A stretch of 64,000 nt of DNA from contig OX621257.1 in the NCBI GenBank assembly GCA_951640165.1, positions 6,831,201 through 6,895,200 of the forward strand, given 5' to 3'. Origin of the DNA: Pseudoips prasinana (lineage: Eukaryota; Arthropoda; Insecta; Lepidoptera; Nolidae). Both the position numbers and the translations under genes were made by a program. The notes below the pieces were generated by a model. It ran no database searches. It saw nothing but the letters and a program-made list of their open reading frames with translations, and had not been told where the DNA came from. Shown here piece after piece: positions 21,986 through 32,506 of this stretch (position 1 is its first letter; every line of letters starts with the position of its first letter).

Positions 21986-24086
21986 ACGCGACGCGTTAAT
22001 ATTTCGGCATCACTGCTCGACAAGCATGAATGTAGCCCTAACTTTGAATATCTAGGATACAGAGATTGAGATTTTACGAATTCATTGGATGTAGAGTTTA
22101 TTCTAGGCTCTTACCAAGGTTTCAGTTTTATATAAGAATACCTTAGCACGCGATGTATACCTGGAAGACTTACTTGAGAAATTGAATCGTAAATCTAAAA
22201 TGCAGATAATACCAAAAATTGTATTTAACATCTCTAGCTATCGCAGAAAAATAGTCAGATTTTTTTTTGTAATGACGTTTATAATGAATAGTTTACAAGT
22301 CCGCAATTAAATAGGTATTTCGCTTCCCCCACACTATTGACAGATTATGGCGAGCCATACCTAAACAAGTTTTTTTTAACCAGAAACGAAATTACCATGG
22401 AAACAGCCAATCACGATCGTTGCATATGATTATTTATTAAATACCTAGATATAAATTAAAAAGCAGAAGAAGATATGAGATCGCGAAATAAGCCTAATCA
22501 GTGATTAATATGAAAAATGTTAATTTTATCAGATAAACGCTTTATTACGCGTTGTATGCACAAAATATTATTATCTTACTCATTCCTAATTATAAACTAA
22601 ACAAACGAATATAGACTTCTTTTTAATTGCTCCCAAAATCTACTCGAAGGGAATAATAAAAAAAACACCGTTGAGAAAGTTAAATCTACTTAAAACCAAA
22701 CATTATTTCAGTATTATAACCTTATGAATGTCAAATTGAAATGTATTATTGCCGTTTTTATTCTCTTTATCCAATGATATTATAATTATATAAAAAAATA
22801 GGCAGATATGTTACTAGCGCGCGCAATGTGACTCAAAAACGTCCCAATTTGCCTTCAGTCCGCGCTGAGCAGGGCGATGAGTTTAACATTAGAAGTGCAA
22901 TTGTCTTAATGATATCTATCTCTTTTATTTACATGCCTATCCCATTTTTTGTACTATTCATTAGAGCAACTTAGGTATCAACATGTTGGACTATGACGAT
23001 ATGTATATACCAGCGCGACCATATTTTAAATGTCGGTTACTATGAACGTAACGTATCTTGTATACAATATCGCGCACATATTATGGTTCTTAATTCTTGT
23101 AAATTTCTTATAGGTATTTGTTTCGATTAATTATTTTTAACAATGCATTCATTTCAAGCTTAAAAACTCTGGATACCATAAATTAAAATAACGCTAACTG
23201 TATGTTAAAAATTATCCAAGAAATCATTAATACTGGCGATAGTTCCACCCACTAATATGCGGCTGCTATAAGAATCTTAAAAATTTTAAATCAAAATTGA
23301 GAACAATTGACGCTTTTTTTAACTAACAGGTGCCATGAAGGCATTCTTACAGCGTTCGCACATTAACAACCATCCTTGGAAACCATCATTGGTTAGAAGT
23401 TAGAACCAAACTTTTACTCCAGCCAATGGTAAATGCATTCAAAAACAGTCTTCGAACTTCATTGCGTTTGTTCTATATTGAAATAAACGGCTGATTAAGT
23501 TGTCAATCCTTCTTCTTCTGTCCATTTTGTATTATTAATTGAATCCCTCCCGTAAGTATACACTTAATTATAATGTTATAAGCTCATATCAATGTTAATA
23601 TATTGAATTTCAACCGTACCTGCCTTAGATTTAAATTTTAGTAATTATGCATTATTTCAATAATAGTTATGTATTATTTAGTTTAATATATATTCGCCAT
23701 TCATACATATATGTACTTAGTTGATAAATAATTAAGATTATTAAATACTTGCAATGTACAATGTGTAACAAATATGTAGGACGCAACTTAAAGAGCTTAA
23801 TTTACATAAGTAACTGAACTACATTTAAACTGAGGTTCAACTATAAACAAAGAATTTAAGCTACATTACTAATCTCTCTACTTACACCTAATTGACCAAT
23901 TTCGCTTATCAAACAAGGTCATTACTAAATAGATAAATTAGACAGCAGACGGATACATTAATATTTAATGCAGGATGATAATTACTGTGCTAATTAGTAC
24001 GTACATACTAAATTAACCATACAGTAGATTTTTAGACTTACTTAGTGCTTTTAAAAATTTCAAACAAAAACATTAACTAGCATGAG
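21986..24086. other. no gene seen
   Basis: Two kilobases of AT-rich sequence without supported exons, SINEs or terminal repeats. Confidence 0.45.
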
Positions 24087-24515
24087 CTCTGCATTAGCTA
24101 GACTGCAATCTCTTATAAAGTGCTCTAGTAGGCAGCGGTAGAACAATAAAATGTTCTAGCAAATGCTGAGATAATGCTACTCCGAGCTTTTTTTAGTTTA
24201 GTAGGTTTACCAACAACAAGTTTACTACAAACATCATTATGTTTATAACAATTACAGTATAACTTATTACTTATACTTAAACTCCGCATGTGTCTTGCAT
24301 CAGCTAGACTGCAATAATTTATAAAGTGCTCTACTAAGCAGCGCTAGAACAATAAAAGGTTCTAGCAAATGCTGTGATACATCAGTTTCGGTCTTTTTTG
24401 TTTTAGTTTGTTAGGCTTACTAACAACAAGCTTATTTTAAACATCATTATGTAAATAACTATAACAGTATAACTTATTACTTATAGATAAACTCCGTATG
24501 TGTCTTGCACGGATA
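24087..24515. repeat. tandem duplication, about 207-base unit
   Basis: Two diverged units, each with AGCTAGACTGCAAT, TATAAAGTGCTCTA, GTAGAACAATAAAA/CTAGAACAATAAAA, TTCTAGCAAATGCTG and an AACTTATTACTTATA end, begin near 24087 and 24294. A third partial piece (TTTAGCTAGTCTGCAGTC) is near 24722. Function unknown. Confidence 0.7.
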
Positions 24516-24779
24516 ACAAGTGTCTGTGTTTTTATTTTATTTTATTTTTATGGTTATCTAGTATTCTTTTAGTCTGTGCAATCTACTTAATAAATATTTT
24601 TCTATTCTATTATAATAACACGCGGGTTAAGTCAGGCGTCTAAATTGAGCGACGATCTATCCCTGCATTGAGGTGGATGTATTTTATATAAGCCCGATAT
24701 TACGGACAGCACGAGCTCTTCTTTAGCTAGTCTGCAGTCTGTTATATATGCTCTAGTAACAAGCGGGTTAAGTTAAGCG
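24516..24779. repeat. repeat scraps with a duplicated GCGGGTTAAG segment
   Basis: GCGGGTTAAGTCAGGCGTCT near 24622 recurs as GCGGGTTAAGTTAAGCGTCT near 24765, each followed by a GAGCGAC word that appears again near 25395. An ATTTT-rich tail at 24533-24552 may mark a LINE end. Confidence 0.4.
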
Positions 24780-25400
24780 TCTATAATGAGCGACTGAAGG
24801 TATCTGCACTCGAAGTTGTAGAACTATATTTCCTACGAGAGACCATCCAACTAGGTAGGTCCAACTTCGAGAAGAAGGTCAATTGTAGAATCCAACTCGG
24901 CTGGGCAGCGTTCAGGAAGCTACGTTACATCTTCGCGTCCAAAATACCGCAGTGTCTCAAGCCGAAAGTCTTCTACCAGTGAGTGTTCCCAGTGATAACT
25001 TACGAAACAGAGACGTGGTCGCTCACTATGGGCCTTATTAGAACGCTCAAGGTCACCCAAAGAGCAATGGAGATCGAATCAGAATCGAATCGAAATCAGC
25101 AGGCTAACCAAAGTCACCGACATAGCCCGAAAAATTGCAAAACTGAAGTGGCAGTGGGTGGGGCACATAGCTCGTAGAACCGACGGCCGTTGGGGCAGAA
25201 AGGTTCTCGAGTGGCGACCACGGACCGGAAGACTCAGAATGCGCAGGCCTGTTACAAGATGGACCGATGATCTTGTGCGGGTCGCTTAAAACCGCTGGAT
25301 GCGAATAGCGCAAGACCGACAATTGTGGAGATCTTTGGGGGAGGCCTTTGCGCAGCAGTGCCCGTCTTTCGGCTGATATGATGATGATGTCGATTGAGCG
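24780..25400 (+). pseudogene. RTE-type retrotransposon C-terminal fragment
   Basis: Several frames together encode the C-terminal part of an RTE polyprotein: Y-L-R-E-T-I-Q-L-G near 24830, a G-W-A-A-F-R-K-L segment, then Y-E-T-E-T-W-S-L at 25003-25026, then L-K-V-T-Q-R-A-M-E. This is followed by an H-I-A-R-R-T-D-G-R-W-G region and a GATGATGATG tail at about 25377. Frameshifts and a deletion near 25075-25100 kill it. Confidence 0.75.
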
Positions 25401-25814
25401 ACGATCTATCCCCGTATTGAGCTTGAGTTCTTCGAAATAGATTTTTCACCTTACCATACTAATACTCAGCCGAAGACATTTTTTTGGGAAGTTTATATAT
25501 TTCTTGGTGTTTCATTCATATTTATGTTCACTTTCATAAAATAATTAGGTAAGCACCTTCAAGTTACGTCCACAATTTTTTTTAACCTTATATAAGGCTG
25601 TATTTTGAATACACTGATCGAATCTCCTAATTATTGTGTCTGATCGATGAATCATTAATTTCTTTTGAAATGTTTACGATAATGACGCAAAACAATCTAG
25701 GTACACTTAAGTAGTTAAATGCGGTAAAAATGTTTGTCTAAACATAGGTATAATAAAATTGTAGGAAAGTCAAAACTGTACATTGAATACTTTTCTAAAA
25801 GGATACTTGGGGCG
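25401..25814. other. no gene seen
   Basis: AT-rich spacer. Confidence 0.4.
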
Positions 25815-26060
25815 TGATCTAAAACGGATATAGAAGCCAAAAATATAGTTTTTAGAATTTTTGTCTGTTTGTATTTTCGGGATAAACTCAAAAATTACTG
25901 CATGGATTTACTTCAAATTTTGCATGAATATTACTAAGAGGTCGGGTCAACATATCGGCTACATATTATTACGCTATGACCTACGGGGGAGGGGCTGTGA
26001 TAATTTATAAAAATTAACGCGGGTAAAACCCTGGGGCGCAGCTAGTATAATAATAACAGT
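25815..26060 (+). repeat. common dispersed repeat ending GGGCGCAGCTAGTAT
   Basis: Contains ATTACTGCATGGATTTACTT, CTACGGGGGAGGGG and GGGTAAAACCCTGGGGCGCA, the order of a widespread insect repeat. No coding sequence. Confidence 0.5.
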
Positions 26061-26274
26061 AGTATTGGCCATGGAAAATACCATGTCATTTCAACAAAAT
26101 AGGGTATCCTTTACAATTGCTTGCTGGTTTTAGTCACCGATAACATATTAATATACTTATCTATCTATCTATATACTTAATTTGGTTACAACTATGCAAG
26201 TAACCATCGTTCTGTTTTCTAGACAAAAGTTTAGTGGTTTCAGTATACTTAAGTATATATAATATAAATATGTA

Positions 26275-26409
26275 CAGACGCCAGCACATCCAACTACTCC
26301 AATCTGTCAAATTACTTTTATAGATTTTAAACTTTATCACAAAAGTATAAGGTTCCATTTCAATTGGGGAAATTTGACAGATTGGGGTAGCTTGATGTGC
26401 TGGCGTCTG
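26275..26409. repeat. Tc1/mariner-type MITE, copy 4
   Basis: 135 bases with CAGACGCCAGCACATCCAAC at the left and its near-inverse at the right, TA on both sides. Confidence 0.85.
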
Positions 26410-26423
26410 TACATGTTACTTCT

Positions 26424-26724
26424 AAAACACCGACAACCTCGCAGTACTAGAAAATTAACACCATAAGCAACAGCATTTGTTCTACAACTTTGGATAATTT
26501 GTTAGATTTTATTTTCATACAAAATAAGTATTATTTTAATTTCCCGCTTGAATGTTTATAACTTTACGAGCATCGAACACGCGCGCGAGTTTAGTGTCGT
26601 TCGCGTCGTCCTTTCGTTTATGAATGAAACATAGACCTACAAATATCACGACCAGTACAACAAAAACTTTTAAATTATTTTCATGATGTTAGTCATTTAC
26701 TCCTGCGAAATTGTTGGTGTTTTA
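26424..26724 (-). repeat. TIR element, family C, uninterrupted copy
   Basis: AAAACACCGACAACCTCGCA at the left is mirrored at the right by TGCGAAATTGTTGGTGTTTT. The interior is the reverse complement of 1775-1905 and 2205-2290. No coding potential. Confidence 0.75.
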
Positions 26725-26934
26725 TGAATAACCCAACATATAAAGGGTTTCAATGAAACTAGTGTTTATCTTCGAAATTGGTTACATATTTTTATTCTAT
26801 TTAATATCTACCAGCTGATAAGATGAATCAATTGCAATTGTAAATACCATATATATTTTACAATAATCCATTGCACCATTCTAGATGGGTAGATGGCAGT
26901 ACTTTTAAAATTAATAATAGGTAACGACGTATGG

Positions 26935-27011
26935 CTGGCAAAGTCGCAATTAACTGTCATATTTTACTATAAGTACCAGTAAAATATGACAGTTAATTGC
27001 GACGTTGCCAG
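26935..27011. repeat. 34-base-arm hairpin
   Basis: CTGGCAAAGTCGCAATTAAC at 26935, continuing to 26968, is mirrored at 26978-27011 with one mismatch and a nine-base loop. A GTAAGACTGGCAACGTC word related to the outer arm recurs near 50771. It may be a foldback relic or a local inverted duplication. Confidence 0.75.
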
Positions 27012-27486
27012 ACTTACTGTAATTATGTTCACAGTAAAATTGTATTAACGATCATAGGTCTATAAACCTTTATAGATCTATGTTTCTGTTATAATCGCTG
27101 TCGAATGAAGTTTCTGTGTACTTTTAAATTTAATTAACAACGTTAAAATACATTTGACAGTAATTAATACAGCCCTGTATTAATTAAAGAAGAGCCGTAA
27201 TTAAGTAAAATTTGTCTTGCTGATCGCTAATCTATGCAAGCGCAATAAAGTGTCATTTGCCTTGGCAAGTAGATATCTGCTACGGCCGGCGGTTTAGATA
27301 ATGTCTACTGACAACTACTCAAACACTTGACATTTTGAATATCCTGATATTCCCGTGACTCTTGACAATAAGAGTCACCGAAATATCCGAATATTTGCAT
27401 AATTCTTTGTTTTTTAAATTCGTAAGTTATTATTATATATATTAATTACAGACTAAAGATGAAACCTCATTAAAAATATTGTACTT
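27012..27486. other. no gene seen
   Basis: AT-rich spacer without supported features. Confidence 0.4.
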
Positions 27487-27716
27487 TAAAAAAAAACTTG
27501 TGTGTACTTATGTACACGCGTTATCAATTTTCATACCACCTAGAACTAACGTCATGTTGTTATTTTTACGATGCGCGCGCATCGTAAAAATTCACTGTCA
27601 TACCACCTAGAACTAACTTCATGCTGTTAAATTTTTTGGTGTCGGTGTGCGCGCGCATCGTAAAAATTCACTCATAATTTTTCTCCATCGCGCCAAAAGA
27701 AGTATAACTTCAAAAA
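27487..27716 (+). repeat. T3 repeat, copy with internal deletion
   Basis: Begins with an A run and ACTTGTGTGTACTTATGTAC and ends CCATCGCGCCAAAAGAAGTA then TAACTTC. Inside, a unit starting ATACCACCTAGAACTAAC occurs twice. The first unit holds the palindrome TTACGATGCGCGCGCATCGTAA. Relative to 32238-32506 about 38 bases are missing between two GTT words, removing the left GAAGTTATACTTC end motif. Confidence 0.75.
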
Positions 27717-27787
27717 TAGCCCGAAAGTGTGACCAATCTGGGCATCTTCCCTGAAATTACCATCTGGCAATACTAGGTACGTTCACT

Positions 27788-27818
27788 CAAAGATATTGAT
27801 AAATTTATAATATCTTTG
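27788..27818. repeat. P-like palindromic relic with 8-bp duplication
   Basis: CAAAGATATT and AATATCTTTG face each other in 31 bases, an imperfect palindrome. CGTTCACT precedes it (27780-27787). The same eight bases follow it only if the 2.0-kb P-like element is removed, because that element lies inside the right-hand repeat. Confidence 0.7.
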
Positions 27819-28300
27819 CGTTCACCAAAGATATTATAATATAACAAGATTGCGCACTCCAAGATTTAGTTCAAAGTAAAATGAACTCAAAGTCTTTAAG
27901 ATACAGTCCATTTCTCTTTGTAGTGTACCAATAGGAAAAAACGGACCACTTGAGAGGCTCTCGTTTTGGAATCTGTCCCTGTCTAACAGATGGCCAGCCT
28001 AAAAATAACTTACTTGACGTATAAAATAGTAGAATTTTTGGTCAAACACCTAGGATTATGTTTTCATATAACTATAATTAAATAATTTTTAATTATTTAA
28101 GACGTACACAACGTTTTTTTAAACTATGTCTTATTCTTTGATAGCTTTTTAAATACATTTAATTTGGGTTTAGTAAATTCAATAGCAGTATTTATAAGAA
28201 ATGATGTTTACCACACTCAATTTGTAAACAAATATGGCGAATGTTTGTTTTGAAATTATTTATCGTATTGTGCTCCAATCCAGTTCCAATTTGCTTAAAA

Positions 28301-28511
28301 ATGGTTTTAACTTGTTGCGTAAAAGGGTGTAAAAGTGAGGGTCATCTGGGGAGTGGTATATCTTTTCACAAGTAATTGTAATCTTGTAATGTTTCTATAT
28401 TTTGGCTAAGTTCAGCAACTGGGTAACCATTCGTTACGTATTTAATGGATCGTTTTTCTAGATTTCCCAAAAACGAGGAATTGAAACAAAAATGGATGAA
28501 TATTGTTCCCG
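28301..28511 (+). CDS. partial THAP-domain protein (P-like transposase start)
   Basis: Exon 28301-28371 begins ATG and encodes V-L-T-C-C-V-K-G-C with the first two THAP zinc ligands (C6 and C10) and G-I-S-F-H. A 90-base intron (GTAATTG to TTTTTCTAG) joins it in frame to 28462-28511, which gives F-P-K-N-E-E-L-K-Q-K-W with the conserved Pro 26 and Trp 35. A further GTAAATA donor follows at 28512. The second half of the THAP domain (C-x2-H) is not convincingly present: an acceptor near 28574 opens only a short, unrelated frame. It is a truncated gene inside the P-like element and is unlikely to make a working protein. Confidence 0.75.
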
Positions 28512-28710
28512 GTAAATAATAATCTGATATAGCAATTAACTGTTTTATTACAAATAACATTCACATTTGTTTTAGAGTTTTTGCACATTGACACAAAATA
28601 CTATTCCCCACTAAGCATACCTACTCGAGATTGTTGCCTCTTACAACAAACGATTTTTCCAACCTGTCGTAATGTATATTAGGTATTTTATACCTACGTA
28701 ATAATTGTCT

Positions 28711-28970
28711 GCTGTGTGGTGACGGCGACAAATATCAGAATCAGAATATCATCACCCCATCTCATCCCGTGGGGGGCGTAGAAGTCGACCCGAGGGAATA
28801 TCTACCAGAGGACGGGAAGAAGCTTCCTTCTGAGTACTACGACCATCATACTGCGATCGCCAACCCGCCTGCCAAGCGTGGCGATTATGGCATATCCCCT
28901 CAAGATGATTCTTGAGGGAGGCTTGTCCAGCAGTGGACTTATTTAAGCTGTAATGATGATGATGATGATG
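28711..28970 (+). repeat. SINE-C (RTE-tailed) with 11-bp target duplication
   Basis: Starts GCTGTGTGGTGACGG, contains GGCGTAGAAGTCGACCCGAG and GCCAAGCGTGGCGATTATGG, and ends in a GAT repeat. AATAATTGTCT stands on both sides (28700-28710 and 28971-28981). It is inserted inside the P-like element and is therefore younger. Confidence 0.85.
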
Positions 28971-30005
28971 AATAATTGTCTATTTCACTATATCTAACAC
29001 TAAAACGAGGCTACTGTTTCCTCGTGTCAGTGTTTGTTATGAGTAAATAGGTAAGAAATAGACAATTGCTACACTCTTATTAATAACAAAAGATATAAAA
29101 TTATCTCAGTTGTTTAGATTAAGCCACTTAGAAGATATTTTCAATTAAGGTAGTGAGTATAGTACTATCCGTGGAATAAATTTAAAAATCGGGCCTGTAG
29201 TCTATTAGTGTTACCTGATTTTCACAATCTAATCTATATTGAATATATGTATGACAATAATTATCCTAGAATACTATAGCCGACTGACACAAAACACTTG
29301 TTGCGAAAAAGAATATAAGTAAATAAAACATATAATATACTTGAAAACTATTTGGATACATTACGAATATATAATATTTGGAAAGTCTACTGCCATTGTC
29401 CAAAATATCTACCACTACTCACACTTACATTAGGCGGGAATTTTACTATAAATAATTATATAATTTCCAAACGTTTAAAAAATCTACAAATAATCTTGGT
29501 ATAATTTAATTTATATTGCTTGCAGAGAGGCATACAAAATAAAGAAAGTATAAGTAACGAAAACATCTCGAATACGTATACCTAGGTATGCAGTGGGGCG
29601 AACAGTAACTTTAAAAGCACTGCACAGGTAGTATGATTATACTTCAAAAGTAAGTTTATACATTCTCATAAAAACTAAATTTTAAATTTGGCGCGTTAAA
29701 CATTCGCATAATTCCACGACGCATGGTCACTCTATTAGAAGGAGATGCCATCCAAAACAGCTACTTCTTGCTCGGGCCGTTTTTGCTCCCTCAGTGCGCA
29801 ATCTTGTTATATTATAATATCTTTGGCGTTCACTACATATAATGTGTTGCCGCTGTAGTGCTCTCGAGTTTGGTCGCTAACCCGGTAAAAGTCACATCGA
29901 GGCATTGTTTCTTTTTCTAAAAATCGAGGTTTTTATGTTTATAAATGGTGGATTTTTAGACAACGTCTTCGACAACTTACAGTGTAAAAAAGTGTCCCAC
30001 ACATA

Positions 30006-31597
30006 CACACATCAACACAATCTAGGGATATTGAACATTTCATTGATTATCTAGAAAACTATAAACATTTTGTTATGACTGTAAATGGAAGAATTAAAGA
30101 TAATTTCATGGCCGATATTTAAACATTAACAACACGATGCGATTTTGTTTTTCTAATTAATAAAAGTCTTAAATTAATTAAGCCATAGAAAATTACTGAG
30201 TGAACAAAAACATTTTATTCTTATAAAATTATTCAATCGAATTAAATGAATAAAAATCTTACCAAATCTGATAATCAGTAATCGGTATTTCCTCCTCTAA
30301 CATTAATCACACAGCGGCAACGATTTTCCATACTTAAAATTAAGGTGTCAATGTCTTGCTGGGGTATGCAGTCCCAAGTTCTTTTTAAATGTTCGAAAAG
30401 TTGTTCTTCTGTTGTCAAGTTGGGCGGAAAATCCCTCAATGCTCTTCGCTGTAACATGTCCCAGGCGTGTTCAATTGGGTTTAAGTCTGGCGACTGTGGA
30501 GGCCAATCTAATACCTGAACATCGTGTTCTCGAAGGGCGGCCCTCACCAGCCGCGCTGTATGGGAAGGTGCATTGTCATGCATGAGCTGAAATTCTTGCC
30601 CCGTTAGGGCCCTGAGCGGGACAATGACACGTTCTACTACCTCCTCACGGTATCTATGGGCAGTCATGCTGCCCTGAATCCAAATGAGTTGGGTTCGTCC
30701 GCCGATTCGTATTCCTGCCCACACCATAATTGTCCCGCCTTGGTAAGAGTGGACCTCCTGTGGATGTCGGAGACGGCTGACCCTGCCTGGAGTTCTCCAA
30801 ACGCGTGTTCGTCTCGAATCTGGATGAAATCCATAGCGGGACTCATCAGTGAACAGCACCAATGACCATTGTTGATCACTCCATGTCAAATGTTCTTGAG
30901 CCCATAAAAGTCGCCTACCGCGATTGCCACGTCGCAGCGCTGGGACTCGTAGCGGTCTGCGAGCATGAAGACCAACTTCATGCAGCCTCCTTCGCACGGT
31001 TTGGTCGCTCACCAGCAGCTGCTGACCCTCCTGGAGCCTTTGCACTAGTTGCATCGCTGTGATATTGGGTAGTCTTCTGGCGGTCATTTGGAGAAATCGA
31101 TCCTGTCTCTGAGTGGTAACACGATATCTACCTGTGTGCCGTTCTGCCACATCTCCAGTAGCGCGATAACGTGACCACAGCCTGGATACCACATTTTGGC
31201 TTGTGCCCAGAGACTCAGCAACGACGCGTTGAATAGCACCGTTTTGTAACATGCCAACTGCCCGTAACATTTCATCTCGACTCAAATGATGGCGTGGCAT
31301 GACGCTAAAAAGCTTACACAACCAATTGAGAAAAGAAAATAAAACAATTTATCAGGTTTTCTTCAATTAACACGCAAAAAAAATTTTAATGCAACTTCTT
31401 GAAATTAGATACAACTCAAGATTGCGCTGTGCTTTGCGTGTTTTCATTTGTTTCTCATTTTAATTTTTAAATTTTGAATAAAGAATAGACAAGGTTTAAA
31501 TCTGTAAATAAACTTTTTAAGGAAACTAAATAGGTTTTAAACAATAAAGCCATGTTTGATTTCAAAATAACGTATCCCTAGACTTTGTTGATGTGTG
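30006..31597 (-). mobile_element. Tc1-family transposon, apparently intact
   Basis: 1,592 bases flanked by TA on both sides. Ends are inverted repeats of about 25 bases with two mismatches, beginning CACACATCAACA and reaching TCTAGGGATA. It holds a single complete minus-strand transposase gene with an AATAAA signal at 30214-30219. The coding part is visibly richer in GC than the AT-rich surroundings. Confidence 0.9.
30275..31321 (-). CDS. Tc1/mariner-family transposase, DD34E
   Basis: A 348-codon frame without stops. The more usual family start is the second methionine (residue 8, MPRHHLSRDE), since the first seven residues look like read-in. Residues 10-120 form paired helix-turn-helix DNA-binding motifs (I-Q-R-V-V-A-E-S-L-G-T-S and S-D-Q-T-V-R-R-R-L). 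The catalytic acids are D159 in LFTDES, D249 in MHDNAPSH and E284 in LNPIEHAW, with 34 residues between the last two as in classic Tc1. Full length and full motif content suggest a recently active copy. It cuts and pastes its own element at TA sites. Activity is not proven. Confidence 0.93.
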   Translation of the reverse strand: MCKLFSVMPRHHLSRDEMLRAVGMLQNGAIQRVVAESLGTSQNVVSRLWSRYRATGDVAERHTGRYRVTTQRQDRFLQMTARRLPNITAMQLVQRLQEGQQLLVSDQTVRRRLHEVGLHARRPLRVPALRRGNRGRRLLWAQEHLTWSDQQWSLVLFTDESRYGFHPDSRRTRVWRTPGRVSRLRHPQEVHSYQGGTIMVWAGIRIGGRTQLIWIQGSMTAHRYREEVVERVIVPLRALTGQEFQLMHDNAPSHTARLVRAALREHDVQVLDWPPQSPDLNPIEHAWDMLQRRALRDFPPNLTTEEQLFEHLKRTWDCIPQQDIDTLILSMENRCRCVINVRGGNTDY

Positions 31598-31720
31598 TAT
31601 TTCCGTGTTGATTCCCAAACTGCATAGAAGCCTCTAGTAATGTCTTCACTACTTTACTGGGGCTTTAGTTTAACTCGACTATGATGGACTTTATTTTGAC
31701 TGTCCCTAAATGACAAAAAT

Positions 31721-32237
31721 TTTACTTAATGTTGAATCCATGTGCAATGCACATGGGTGAATGAAATCATTCTTTATTTTATCTTGTTTGACACTTGTCA
31801 GTCCAGAAAATTTTACGTCAATATCCACCAAGTTTGACGTAAGTAACATATTGCCAATGGCAATCTGTCATGAAAGTCTTTTAACGGTGGTCTGCGATAA
31901 CGTTGGACCAGTCTATCTGGGTAAACTTCGTTTGCTAGTAGTGCTCTTATGAAATGCTAGATTTGCATTATTTGGCAATTTTCCAAGAGTAATATTGATT
32001 TTCAGTGGTATTTTGATAACAGAACCGTATTGGCAGTTTGCCAGCACTCAATTGTTTTCGTACGTAACCGCCATGTGGTAAATTACGGTTAACTATGTTT
32101 TATTTCTCACAAGAATTACATTCACTTATAGTGAAATTATAATATACACAAAGCGAGCTTAGACATACATACGTACTAAATAGATACTTTACTGCATTAC
32201 AACTAGACCCAATCAACACTATACACAAATAGAACAT
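31721..32237. other. no gene seen
   Basis: Plus-strand frame at 31761-31952 has no homology I recognise and no exon signals. A small palindrome CCATGTGCAATGCACATGG lies near 31738-31756. Confidence 0.4.
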
Positions 32238-32506
32238 AAAAAAAAACTTGTGTGTACTTATGTACACGCGTTAGAAGTTATACTTCTTAATATACAACTT
32301 GAACATAGTTATCAATTTTCATACCACCTAGAACTAACTTCATGCTGTTATTTTTACGATGCGCGCGCATCGTAAAAATTCACTGTCATACCACCTAGAA
32401 CTAACTTCATGCTGTTAAATTTTTTGGTGTCGGTGTGCGCACGCATCGTAAAAATTCACTCTCATCATTTTTCTCCATCGCGCCAAAAGAAGTATAACTT
32501 CAAAAA
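32238..32506 (+). repeat. T3 repeat, full copy
   Basis: Begins with an A run and ACTTGTGTGTACTTATGTAC, then GAAGTTATACTTCTTA. It ends AAGAAGTATAACTTC, so these inner ends mirror each other. Two units starting CATACCACCTAGAACTAAC lie between them, the first with the palindrome ACGATGCGCGCGCATCGT. Copies: 27487-27716 and 46706-46978. Confidence 0.8.

Larger units (their letters stand above)
27826..29825 (+). mobile_element. P-superfamily-like element, non-autonomous
   Basis: Exactly 2,000 bases, with a perfect 33-base terminal inverted repeat beginning CAAAGATATTATAATATAAC at both ends. GCGTTCAC flanks both sides (27818-27825 and 29826-29833), an 8-bp target duplication as P elements make. Near the left end are two exons coding the start of a THAP zinc finger (28301-28511), the DNA-binding domain of P transposases. 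No RNase H-like catalytic part is visible. A 260-base SINE-C has inserted at 28711-28970. The element is therefore a deletion derivative needing a transposase from elsewhere. Confidence 0.85.
29834..31720 (+). repeat. H-family repeat split by a Tc1 transposon
   Basis: 29834-30003 and 31600-31720 match 34130-34440 in order: ACATCGAGGC, AATGGTGGATTTTTAGACA, TCTTCGACAAC, then beyond the insertion AGAAGCCTCTAGTAA and ACTTTACTGGGG. The Tc1 element 30006-31597 separates the halves at a TA. The nature of the H family is unknown. Confidence 0.7.

Noticed and set aside
28574..28680. Third exon of the THAP gene
   Set aside because: An acceptor-like TTTTAG opens a short frame, but it lacks the C-x2-H ligands and hydrophobic pattern of the rest of a THAP domain.
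30656..31275. Plus- and minus-strand frames of 63-71 codons inside the Tc1 gene
   Set aside because: Shadow frames of the GC-rich transposase coding sequence.
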